Positions 8,657-16,623 of a stretch of DNA of 64,000 nt are shown here, piece after piece. Position 1 is the stretch's first letter; every line of letters begins with the position of its first letter. The DNA is from UBA1794 sp031552405 (GTDB lineage Bacteria; Bacteroidota; Bacteroidia; Bacteroidales; Bacteroidaceae), in NCBI GenBank assembly GCA_031552405.1, contig JAVBMN010000023.1, forward strand, positions 69,994 through 133,993, given 5' to 3'. Below the pieces are notes generated by a model that saw nothing but the letters and a program-made list of their open reading frames with translations, made no database searches and had not been told where the DNA came from. A program made the position numbers and the translations under genes.

Positions 8657-10849
8657 ATGGAGAAAGCAAAGAAAAACTACCTCATCTATCTGCTAATGTT
8701 ACTATTCTTCGGAGTATGTATCTATGGAGCAATAGTTGAAGGTGAACGTTTCCTGCATTTTACATCTTCCGAAGCGAAAAGCACAGAAGATGCATTCACG
8801 CTATTCCACTCCATACTATTACACAACTTAACCAATCCCTTTGCCACCCTCCTTATACAGATCATTGTTGTACTGCTGGCGGTACGCTTCTTTGGTTTTC
8901 TGTCTCAGTATATCGGTCAGCCAGGGGTAATTGGTGAGATTATAGCCGGTATTGTATTGGGGCCCTCCGTGCTGGGGGCGCTTTTCCCGGAGTTCTTCGG
9001 CTTTCTGTTTCGACCGGAGTCATTAACCAATCTGGAGCTGGTCAGCCAGTTAGGGCTGGTACTCTTTATGTTTGTCATAGGCATGGAGGTAGACTTCAGC
9101 GTACTAAAGAGTAAGATTAATGAAACACTGGTCATCAGCCATGCCGGCATCCTCGTGCCGTTTTTCCTGGGCTTGATGGCTTCGCACTGGATTTATGAGA
9201 AGTATGCATCGCACCAGACAGCCTTCCTGCCTTTTGCCCTCTTCATAGGCATTTCCATGAGTATCACGGCCTTTCCGGTCCTGGCGCGTATCATCCAGGA
9301 GCGAAACATGACACGCAAACCCGTAGGCATCCTCACCATAGCCTCCGCCGCCAATGACGATGTGACAGCCTGGTGCCTGCTGGCTATCGTAATAGCCATA
9401 ACTAAAGCGGGAAACTTCGGCAGCGCATTGTACACCATTGCGCTTACCTTTGTCTATATCGCGGTGATGTTCCTCGTGATACGTCCTTTCCTTAAAAAGA
9501 TCGGTACGATATACTCCAATAAGGAGGTCATAAATAAGACATTTGTCAGCTTCATCTTTTTGGTACTCGTTATTTCGGCCGCACTGACCGAGGTATTGGG
9601 CATCCATGCACTCTTCGGAGCTTTCATGGCAGGGGTGGTAATGCCGTCCAACTTTGGATTCCGCAAGGTAATCATGGAAAAGGTAGAAGACATAGCGCTG
9701 GTGTTCTTCCTGCCCCTCTTCTTTGCCTTTACCGGGCTTCGTACACAGATAGGGTTAATCAATACGCCCGACCTCTGGTGGGTATGTTTCCTATTGATTA
9801 TGGTAGCCATTGTGGGAAAATTCGGTGGATGCGCACTTTCTTCACGCCTGGTGGGAGAATCCTGGAAAGACAGTCTTACCATTGGCACACTGATGAATAC
9901 CCGCGGACTGATGGAACTTGTGGCATTGAACATCGGATATGAATTGGGGGTATTACCCCCCTCTATCTTCGTGATTCTGGTAATCATGGCGCTGACCACC
10001 ACATTCATGACCACCCCACTGTTAAACCTGGTAGAGTATGCCTGCAAAGCCCGTCACATGAAAGCCGGGCCGGAACGCAAGCTACTCCTGTTCTTTGGTC
10101 GTGCCGAGACGGGAGAGAAACTGCTGTCGATTTATCACCTCCTGTTTGGCTCGCAGCTGAAACACCACCACATCTCCGCTGCGCACTTTACGCTGGGTAC
10201 CGACGTGAACCGTACCAATGCGGAAGAGTTCTCCGAAGAAAGCTTCGAACCGATCTGCCAATATGCCGACAAGATGCAGATAACCATTGAGAAGCATTAC
10301 AGGGTCACAGATAATCTGGTATCCGACATGCGACACATGGCGCGTCATGAAAAGCCCGACATGTTGCTTCTGGGTGCCGGACCGCAGTTTATGAAAGATG
10401 GCAACATGCCGCTTTCAAACGTCCCTTTCTTCGGTCTCCTTCGCCGCAAAGAGAAAGATATGATGAACAATGTGCCGTGCCCGGTAGGATTCTTTGTAAA
10501 CCGCGATTATGCTCCGGTAGAGAGCTTTTCACTACTGATCAACGGAGAAATGGACATGTTCCTCTTTGCCTACCTCAACCGATTCCTCAAAGACCAGCAA
10601 CACATCATCCACCTGTACTATTTTCCCTCTTACGAACAAGAGTACAATGCGTACATACAGAAAGTATGCAAGTCGCATCCGGAACGTATCATCTCTCATG
10701 TAGTTAATGAGATTACCGATTTGGTGATTCCCGCATCCGGCGGACTGCTTATTGTAAGTTACGATAGCTGCGCCAGCATTGCGGCCGACAAAGAAGTTTT
10801 CAGCGCCCTCCCCTCTCTGCTCGTTATCAGGGAGCCTCAGAAGGTATAA
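8657..10849 (+). CDS. CPA2-family cation/proton antiporter with C-terminal cytoplasmic domain
   Basis: A 730-residue membrane protein of the monovalent cation:proton antiporter-2 (Kef/Nap-like) family, which exchanges Na+ or K+ for protons. After a first membrane segment the transporter core spans about residues 55-460. It contains GEIIAGIVLGPSVLG, the ion-site motif NDD at residues 233-235, and LGIHALFGAFMAGVVMP. The last 250 residues are soluble and look like a universal-stress-protein-like regulatory domain. The ion specificity cannot be read from sequence. The gene stands alone and converges on recO with only 8 bp between the stop codons. Confidence 0.88.
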   Translation: MEKAKKNYLIYLLMLLFFGVCIYGAIVEGERFLHFTSSEAKSTEDAFTLFHSILLHNLTNPFATLLIQIIVVLLAVRFFGFLSQYIGQPGVIGEIIAGIVLGPSVLGALFPEFFGFLFRPESLTNLELVSQLGLVLFMFVIGMEVDFSVLKSKINETLVISHAGILVPFFLGLMASHWIYEKYASHQTAFLPFALFIGISMSITAFPVLARIIQERNMTRKPVGILTIASAANDDVTAWCLLAIVIAITKAGNFGSALYTIALTFVYIAVMFLVIRPFLKKIGTIYSNKEVINKTFVSFIFLVLVISAALTEVLGIHALFGAFMAGVVMPSNFGFRKVIMEKVEDIALVFFLPLFFAFTGLRTQIGLINTPDLWWVCFLLIMVAIVGKFGGCALSSRLVGESWKDSLTIGTLMNTRGLMELVALNIGYELGVLPPSIFVILVIMALTTTFMTTPLLNLVEYACKARHMKAGPERKLLLFFGRAETGEKLLSIYHLLFGSQLKHHHISAAHFTLGTDVNRTNAEEFSEESFEPICQYADKMQITIEKHYRVTDNLVSDMRHMARHEKPDMLLLGAGPQFMKDGNMPLSNVPFFGLLRRKEKDMMNNVPCPVGFFVNRDYAPVESFSLLINGEMDMFLFAYLNRFLKDQQHIIHLYYFPSYEQEYNAYIQKVCKSHPERIISHVVNEITDLVIPASGGLLIVSYDSCASIAADKEVFSALPSLLVIREPQKV

Positions 10850-10857
10850 GCCCCGCC

Positions 10858-11583
10858 TCAGGAAAAGATCTCTTGCAATACCTCCAATGATTTCAGCGGA
10901 GGAAACTCCGGTATATGCAGGCGGTAATATTCCGTAAGCAGTTCCAGACAATAGGTACGCTGCGTACGTTCAAAAGGAAACAGGTGCATCGTTTCATAAC
11001 GCATGCGCATCAATATCCCGAAACGTTCAGCCTCAGCAGGCTTCAGGAAATTGGGATGCCCCGGCACCTGCGGCACAAAACAACTGCTTCGCATGTCGAA
11101 ATAATCGCCTGTATGGTAATCCTCCGTATTGGGGTAAATACCCAAAAAGATAGATAGGCGCATCAGGAATACCAGGTGAAAATTGGCAATCCCCCTGTGT
11201 GCACAGTCCAGCCATTGGAAAGAATGCAACAGGTAAGCAAACAGCGGCTTATTCTCTCCCTCGCTGCGCAATACTTTGTCGAGAAACTCAGCCAGATACA
11301 TGCCGATGGTACTCCGTACCGGATCAAAGGGTATTTGAGAATAAGGTATTAACATCCTCACCTCTTTCAGGGAATGCATACTCTTTGATGCACGCGTTTC
11401 TATAAGCACTTCCAAAAGAGTCAACGGCTGAAAATACTGAGGGCGCAACTGCGCCTTTCGCGAATGCGAGATCTTCACGCCACAGGATATCCTGCCGAGA
11501 GCCTCGGTGAAAAGATGCACGATACTGGAAGTATCATTATACTTTGTGACATGCAACACGATTGCGGGAGTGGATACAATCAT
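10858..11583 (-). CDS. recO: DNA repair protein RecO
   Basis: RecO (241 residues) works with RecF/RecR to load RecA on SSB-coated single-stranded DNA. The N-terminal OB-fold part (ATPAIVLHVTKYNDTSSIVHLFTE, read in two pieces) and the later helical domain with GIANFHLVFLMRLSIFLG match Bacteroidota RecO. No classical four-cysteine zinc finger is seen. The upstream region holds a repeat array rather than an obvious -7 box for this gene. It ends 8 bp from the convergent antiporter gene. Confidence 0.88.
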   Translation of the reverse strand: MIVSTPAIVLHVTKYNDTSSIVHLFTEALGRISCGVKISHSRKAQLRPQYFQPLTLLEVLIETRASKSMHSLKEVRMLIPYSQIPFDPVRSTIGMYLAEFLDKVLRSEGENKPLFAYLLHSFQWLDCAHRGIANFHLVFLMRLSIFLGIYPNTEDYHTGDYFDMRSSCFVPQVPGHPNFLKPAEAERFGILMRMRYETMHLFPFERTQRTYCLELLTEYYRLHIPEFPPLKSLEVLQEIFS

Positions 11584-11666
11584 TCCAGACTAACCTTATC
11601 ATATAGGATCATAATGAACGCACAAAAATAACGGATTAAATCCGGGTATGCAATAGCTGCATGATA

Positions 11667-11862
11667 CTTCCTGAAGTGCCTCCACGAGGTCTCAGGAAGA
11701 AATAGTGGAAGGAGATTCAATGAAAGTTCGAGACTTCAACACGCATACTATTTGATTATCAAGGCTTTTAAAAGAGCCGAAACTGGCACCCACGAGTTAC
11801 AAAACTGGTGGGCACCAATCTTCGAACTCGTGCGCACCAATTATGGAGCTGGTGTGCACGAG
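11667..11862. repeat. Composite intergenic repeat, copy 1, with 22-bp palindromic units
   Basis: This fills most of the 395-bp gap between divergent recO and tRNA-Glu. Three tandem 22-bp units lie at 11791-11812, 11813-11834 and 11835-11856, and a partial fourth starts at 11857. Each unit has an 8-base arm close to CACSARTT, 4 free bases, a roughly complementary arm AAYTSGTG, and a 2-base spacer. Upstream, 8-bp arms at 11667-11674 and 11692-11699 form an inverted repeat. CCTCCACG (11679) and GTGGAAGGAGATT (11705-11717) recur in the second copy near 39.7 kb. No protein-coding frame in it looks real. Confidence 0.8.
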
Positions 11863-11927
11863 AGATCCGAGCCCTTTCGGCTAAGAAATAAAAAAACATG
11901 CCGAAAGCGAAAAAAGTCCACGTTTTG

Positions 11928-11958
11928 TTTGCAGATACAAAAAAAGGCCTTACCTTTG
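11928..11958 (+). promoter_or_regulatory. Bacteroides-type promoter of tRNA-Glu/rpsT
   Basis: TTTG at 11928-11931 and TACCTTTG at 11951-11958 match the Bacteroides -33 and -7 (TAnnTTTG) consensus with a 19-bp gap. The tRNA begins 20 bases after the -7 box. Just upstream, 8-bp arms at 11874-11881 and 11900-11907 (CTTTCGGC/GCCGAAAG) form a possible hairpin. Confidence 0.8.
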
Positions 11959-11978
11959 CACCGCAATTCAGAAATGAA

Positions 11979-12050
11979 GGCCCATTCGTCTATCGGTTAG
12001 GACGCAAGATTTTCATTCTTGAAAGAGGGGTTCGACTCCCCTATGGGCTA
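11979..12050 (+). tRNA. tRNA-Glu (TTC)
   Basis: A complete 72-base cloverleaf. The acceptor stem pairs 11979-11985 with 12043-12049 (first pair G-T), and A12050 is the discriminator. The anticodon stem CAAGA/TCTTG closes a 7-base loop with anticodon TTC at 12012-12014. The T arm reads GAGGGGTTCGACTCCCC. The 3' CCA is not encoded. rpsT begins 44 bases later, so the two probably share one transcript. Confidence 0.97.
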
Positions 12051-12093
12051 CAAATAAAAAAGTAACGTTCAATAAATACAAAGATTAGTCGAA

Positions 12094-12348
12094 ATGGCAA
12101 ATCATAAATCATCCATCAAGAGAATCAGACAGACTGAAAAAAGAAACTTGCACAACAGATATTATGGCAAGACCATGAGAAATGCTGTTCGTAAGCTTCG
12201 CGCTACAACTGACAAAGAAGCTGCTTCTGCTATGCTTCCGAAAGTTGTGAAGATGCTTGATAAGTTGGCTAAAGTGAATATCATTCACAAGAACAAAGCA
12301 AGCAACTTGAAGTCAAAGCTGATGATTTACGTGAACAAGATCGCGTAA
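12094..12348 (+). CDS. rpsT: 30S ribosomal protein S20
   Basis: S20 (84 residues) binds 16S rRNA early in 30S assembly. The protein is strongly basic and starts MANHKSSIKRIRQTEKR, the classic S20 N-terminus, with LDKLAKVNIIHKNKASNLKSK near the end (given in full only as the family pattern). Length is usual. It lies directly behind tRNA-Glu and is followed by a hairpin with a T-rich tail. Confidence 0.97.
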   Translation: MANHKSSIKRIRQTEKRNLHNRYYGKTMRNAVRKLRATTDKEAASAMLPKVVKMLDKLAKVNIIHKNKASNLKSKLMIYVNKIA

Positions 12349-12383
12349 GGACTCTCCATAGCATTTTCAATAAAAAACTATAT

Positions 12384-12416
12384 AGGCTAAACCTACACAA
12401 GGTTTGGCCTTTATTT
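12384..12416 (+). terminator. Terminator after rpsT
   Basis: A 10-bp stem (12384-12393 with 12401-12410, one G-T pair) with a 7-base loop is followed by TTATTT. It lies 36 bp after the rpsT stop and fits an intrinsic terminator. Confidence 0.75.
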
Positions 12417-12516
12417 GCGTCCGCCACCATTCAGTCGAGCGACAAGCAATAGCAAAAAGAGTTTTTTTGCCGTGAAAATCTATACAGAAAAGAAATCAGA
12501 TACCAAAAGAAAAGTG

Positions 12517-12524
12517 TATCTTTG
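12517..12524 (+). promoter_or_regulatory. -7 promoter box of gyrB
   Basis: TATCTTTG matches the Bacteroides TAnnTTTG -7 box exactly and lies 30 bp before the gyrB ATG. No TTTG is seen at the usual -33 distance. Confidence 0.65.
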
Positions 12525-12553
12525 TGTGTTTTTTAAATGAAAAGCAAGTAAAC

Positions 12554-14512
12554 ATGAGCGAAGAAGAAAAAATCATAGCCGAGCAGGAATATTCAGCCAG
12601 TAACATCCAGGTACTGGAGGGTTTGGAAGCAGTACGCAAGCGTCCGGCCATGTACATTGGCGATACCAGCACCAAAGGATTACACCATCTGGTTTATGAA
12701 GTAGTGGATAATTCCATTGACGAAGCATTGGCCGGACATTGTGATCATATCGAAGTAGGCATCCTCTCCGATGGATCTATCACCGTACAAGACAATGGAC
12801 GCGGTATCCCCGTAGATTTTCACGAAAAAGAACAGCGCTCAGCACTAGAGGTGGTAATGACCGTACTCCATGCCGGCGGTAAGTTCGACAAAGGAAGCTA
12901 CAAAGTGTCTGGCGGTTTGCATGGTGTAGGAGTTTCCTGTGTAAACGCCCTTTCTTCACACATGACTACCCAGGTATTCCGTAACGGCACTATCTACCAG
13001 CAGGAATACGAACAAGGCATCCCCTTATACTCTGTAAAAGAAGTAGGTCAAACGGATATCACCGGAACCCGCCAGCAATTCTGGCCAGACGACTCCATCT
13101 TTACCGTTACCGAATTCCAATACAACATATTGGCAAGCCGCATGCGCGAGCTGGCTTACCTGAACGCCGGGATCAACATTACCTTGACTGACTATCGAGA
13201 ACAGCATGAAGATGGTTCATACAAGTCTGAATTATTTCACTCAGAAGAAGGACTCAGAGAGTTTGTTCGTTTTATCGACTCTTCGCGTGAGCACCTCATC
13301 CATGATGTCATATACATTGACACGGAAAAGCAAGGCACACCCGTAGAAGTGGCCATCATGTATAACACCTCCTACACTGAGAATATTCACTCCTATGTGA
13401 ATAACATCAACACCATTGAGGGAGGTACCCATCTGGCAGGTTTCCGCCGTGCGCTGACCCGCACACTGAAGAAATATGCCGAGGACAACAAGATGCTGGA
13501 GAAGGCCAAGGTAGAAATTGCCGGTGACGACTTCCGCGAAGGCCTCACCGCTGTGATCTCAATCAAAGTGGCCGAGCCGCAATTTGAAGGACAGACCAAG
13601 ACCAAGCTTGGTAACAACGAGGTAATGGGTGCCGTAGACCAGGCCGTGGGCGAAGCCCTCAACTACTACCTGGAGGAACACCCCAAGGAGGCTAAGGTAA
13701 TTGTAGACAAAGTAATTCTGGCCGCTCAGGCTCGCGTAGCAGCCCGCAAAGCCCGCGAAACCGTACAACGCAAATCGCCTATGGGCGGTAGCGGACTGCC
13801 CGGTAAGCTGGCCGACTGCTCCGAGAAAGACCCTGATAAATGCGAGTTGTTCCTAGTGGAGGGTGACTCGGCAGGCGGCTCTGCCAAGCAGGGACGTAAC
13901 CGTTTTACACAGGCCATCCTTCCCTTGCGCGGTAAGATCTTGAACGTAGAAAAAGCCATGTACCACAAAGCGCTGGAAAGCGACGAGATCCGCAACATCT
14001 ATACTGCTCTGGGTGTAACCATCGGCACAGAAGAAGACAGCAAAGAAGCCAATATACAGAAACTGCGTTACAAGAAGATTATCATCATGACGGATGCCGA
14101 CGTCGATGGTTCGCACATCGACACCCTTATCATGACCTTCTTCTTCCGCTATATGCCGCAGATCATCCAGAACGGACACTTGTACATTGCCAACCCGCCC
14201 CTCTACCTCTGCACCAAAGGCAAGCACAAAGCCTATTGCTACTCGGAGGCCGAACGCGAACGCTTCATCCAAACGTATGGCGAAGGGGAAGACAAAGGCA
14301 TCCACACCCAGCGTTACAAAGGTTTGGGAGAAATGAACCCTGCCCAGCTATGGGAAACTACCATGAACCCCGAAACGCGTATCCTTAAGCAAGTAAACAT
14401 CGAAAATGCTGCCGAAACCGACCAGATCTTCTCTATGCTTATGGGAGAGGATGTAGGTCCACGCCGCCAGTTCATCGAGGAAAACGCCACCTACGCCAAT
14501 ATTGACGCGTAA
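12554..14512 (+). CDS. gyrB: DNA gyrase subunit B
   Basis: GyrB (652 residues) is the ATPase/TOPRIM subunit of DNA gyrase, which adds negative supercoils. The GHKL ATPase domain has EVVDNSIDEALAGHC and DNGRGIPV. The transducer and TOPRIM regions have LVEGDSAGGSAKQGRNR, LRGKILNVEKA and the metal-binding DADVDGSHI. The C-terminal GyrA-binding part has QRYKGLGEMNP. The length is the short GyrB type, without the E. coli insert. The start at 12554 is preferred: a GTG ten codons upstream overlaps the promoter box. Neighbours do not include gyrA or recF. Confidence 0.95.
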   Translation: MSEEEKIIAEQEYSASNIQVLEGLEAVRKRPAMYIGDTSTKGLHHLVYEVVDNSIDEALAGHCDHIEVGILSDGSITVQDNGRGIPVDFHEKEQRSALEVVMTVLHAGGKFDKGSYKVSGGLHGVGVSCVNALSSHMTTQVFRNGTIYQQEYEQGIPLYSVKEVGQTDITGTRQQFWPDDSIFTVTEFQYNILASRMRELAYLNAGINITLTDYREQHEDGSYKSELFHSEEGLREFVRFIDSSREHLIHDVIYIDTEKQGTPVEVAIMYNTSYTENIHSYVNNINTIEGGTHLAGFRRALTRTLKKYAEDNKMLEKAKVEIAGDDFREGLTAVISIKVAEPQFEGQTKTKLGNNEVMGAVDQAVGEALNYYLEEHPKEAKVIVDKVILAAQARVAARKARETVQRKSPMGGSGLPGKLADCSEKDPDKCELFLVEGDSAGGSAKQGRNRFTQAILPLRGKILNVEKAMYHKALESDEIRNIYTALGVTIGTEEDSKEANIQKLRYKKIIIMTDADVDGSHIDTLIMTFFFRYMPQIIQNGHLYIANPPLYLCTKGKHKAYCYSEAERERFIQTYGEGEDKGIHTQRYKGLGEMNPAQLWETTMNPETRILKQVNIENAAETDQIFSMLMGEDVGPRRQFIEENATYANIDA

Positions 14513-14563
14513 CATATTACAAGGAGCGCCCACAAAGCGCCTTCTTGCATACCGAAAATACAG

Positions 14564-14589
14564 TAAGAGGCCATTTCGATGGCCTCTTA
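14564..14589 (+). terminator. Hairpin between gyrB and the MATE gene
   Basis: An 11-bp perfect stem (14564-14574 with 14579-14589) is closed by a TTCG tetraloop, a very stable hairpin. It lies 52 bp after gyrB and probably ends that transcript, although no long T-run follows. Confidence 0.7.
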
Positions 14590-14619
14590 TCATACCAACT
14601 CTTTACGAAAAGCCACACG

Positions 14620-15978
14620 ATGTCCGATATCTCAACCGCAAAGAATCCACTCGAACTGGGTACCGAGGATGTAGGCAAACTACTCCTTAAATATGCCGTA
14701 CCCGCCATCATCGCCATGACCACCATGTCGCTCTATAACATTATAGACAGTATATTCATCGGTCATGGAGTTGGCGCATTGGCCATATCCGGCCTGGCGC
14801 TGACCTTTCCGTTAATGAACCTGTCGGCCGCATTCGGGTCGCTGGTAGGTGTGGGAGCCTCTACACTGCTCTCCGTACGCCTTGGGCAGAAAGATTACAA
14901 AAGCGCCAATCTTATCCTGGGCAATACGGTGTTACTGAATATCATACTAGGAGTATTGTTTACCATCGTAGGACTGGCCACGCTCGAACCCATGCTCTAC
15001 TTCTTCGGAGGCAGCGAAGAAACGGTGCCCTATGCGTATGATTTCATGGAGATCATCCTGGCAGGTAATGTAATCACCTTCCTCTTCATGGGCCTCAATG
15101 CGGTATTACGCTCTTCCGGGCAACCCAAACAGGCCATGTATGCCATGATCTACACCGTAGCCATTAACACTATACTTAACCCGCTCTTTATCTTCGGGTT
15201 CAAGTGGGGCATTCAAGGTAGTGCTATTGCCACCATGACCTCGCAGGCCATTATGCTTTTGTGGCAACTACGCTTCTTCCACAGTTCAAGAAGCTTCCTG
15301 CATTTCAACAAAGAGGGGATGCACCTGAAACGAAAGATCGTACTCGACACCTTCTCCATTGGCCTCTCACCCTTTATGATGAACGCAGCAGCATGCGTCA
15401 TCGTGATCCTTATCAACCAGGGTTTGCAACAACATGGAGGAGACCTGGCCATTGGAGCATACGGCATTGTTAACCGCGTGGTGTTTATCTTCATTATGAT
15501 TGTCATGGGGATAAATCAGGGCATGCAACCCATTGCCGGATATAACTATGGCGCCAAACTTAACGGGCGTGTTCTCGAAGTGCTAAAGAAGACCATTCTT
15601 TACGGCATGCTGGTTACCACCACTGGATTTGCCCTTGGCGAACTGTTCCCGCATGCCATAGCCTCCGTGTTCACCAACGAGAAAGAATTGATAGACCTGT
15701 CGGCCAAGGGATTACGGATCATACTTGCATTCTTTCCTTTTGTGGGATTCCAGATGGTCACAGCCAACTTCTTCCAAAGTATAGGAATGTCGGGCAAAGC
15801 CATCTTCCTTTCACTCACCCGACAAATGATATTTTTGGTACCCTGCCTGATTATCTTGCCTCATTTCTATGGCATTACAGGTGTGTGGAGCAGCATGCCC
15901 GCAGCCGACTTGGCCGCCACAATCGTATCCTGGTTCATGTTGCAAAGTCAGCTACGCAAGCTAAAGAAACTAAAATAA
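14620..15978 (+). CDS. MATE-family efflux transporter
   Basis: A 452-residue inner-membrane protein of the multidrug and toxic compound extrusion family, exporting drugs or other small molecules with Na+ or H+ exchange. About twelve hydrophobic segments are visible. The two halves each start with a similar motif (KYAVPAIIAMTTMSLYNIID and, in the second half, the FSIGLSPFMMNAA region). NQGMQPIAGYNYGA is a MATE hallmark. The ATG at 14620 is preferred because the product then starts MSDISTAKNPLELG; the open frame upstream runs through the hairpin. It is 10 bp upstream of the next gene, suggesting an operon of three. Confidence 0.92.
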   Translation: MSDISTAKNPLELGTEDVGKLLLKYAVPAIIAMTTMSLYNIIDSIFIGHGVGALAISGLALTFPLMNLSAAFGSLVGVGASTLLSVRLGQKDYKSANLILGNTVLLNIILGVLFTIVGLATLEPMLYFFGGSEETVPYAYDFMEIILAGNVITFLFMGLNAVLRSSGQPKQAMYAMIYTVAINTILNPLFIFGFKWGIQGSAIATMTSQAIMLLWQLRFFHSSRSFLHFNKEGMHLKRKIVLDTFSIGLSPFMMNAAACVIVILINQGLQQHGGDLAIGAYGIVNRVVFIFIMIVMGINQGMQPIAGYNYGAKLNGRVLEVLKKTILYGMLVTTTGFALGELFPHAIASVFTNEKELIDLSAKGLRIILAFFPFVGFQMVTANFFQSIGMSGKAIFLSLTRQMIFLVPCLIILPHFYGITGVWSSMPAADLAATIVSWFMLQSQLRKLKKLK

Positions 15979-15988
15979 ATATATACCA

Positions 15989-16612
15989 ATGGAGAATCGT
16001 ATCATAAACATCGGCCGCCAGCTGGGCAGCGGAGGCCGTGAGATAGGGAAACTACTGGCAGAGCGTTACCAGATCGCCTGCTACGACAAAGAGTTAATCC
16101 GCATGGCTGCCAAGGAAAGCGGCCTCTGCCCGGAACTTTTCGAGAAAGCCGACGAGCGCAACCAGCGTTCCATAATTGGAGGATTCTTTGGAAGCCTGCG
16201 CGTCCCCTTTTTCAACGATAACACACTGAGCAACAGTTATTACCTAAGCAATCATACGCTCTTCAAGATACAGAGTGATGTCATCCGGGAGATTGCCGAC
16301 AAGGAATCGTGTATCTTTGTAGGACGATGTGCGGATTACATCCTTCGCGAGCACCCCGGCTGTATCAACATCTTTGTCTCCGCATCCGATGATGACCGCA
16401 TTGCCCGCATTTGCAACTACTCCAATGTCAACGCACAGAAAGCTGCCGAGCTCATGAAAGAAGGCGACAGCAAAAGGGCCGACTATTACAACTTTTACAG
16501 TACCAAACAGTGGGGATATGCCCCGTCATACGACTTATGCATTAACTCCTCCATATTGGGCATTGAAAAGACAGTCGATTTTATTGATAACTTCATCCAA
16601 CAAAAGCGTTAA
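15989..16612 (+). CDS. Cytidylate kinase-like family protein
   Basis: A 207-residue cytoplasmic P-loop protein of the cytidylate-kinase-like family. The start MENRIINIGRQLGSGGREIG carries the variant P-loop GRQLGSGGREIG used by this family in place of GxxGSGKS. YDKELI follows, and FVGRCADYIL is the conserved central motif. These proteins are common in Bacteroidota and Firmicutes; their real substrate is not established. It sits between the MATE pump (10 bp) and the acetylesterase (11 bp), most likely one transcript. Confidence 0.85.
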   Translation: MENRIINIGRQLGSGGREIGKLLAERYQIACYDKELIRMAAKESGLCPELFEKADERNQRSIIGGFFGSLRVPFFNDNTLSNSYYLSNHTLFKIQSDVIREIADKESCIFVGRCADYILREHPGCINIFVSASDDDRIARICNYSNVNAQKAAELMKEGDSKRADYYNFYSTKQWGYAPSYDLCINSSILGIEKTVDFIDNFIQQKR

Positions 16613-16623
16613 ATACTCCAACC

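Noticed and set aside
11791..11862. Possible CRISPR array
   Set aside because: The 22-bp units are directly adjacent with no unique spacers, are only partly conserved, and no cas genes are near.
12524..12553. GTG at 12524 as gyrB start
   Set aside because: It overlaps the TATCTTTG promoter box and would add ten residues unlike any GyrB.
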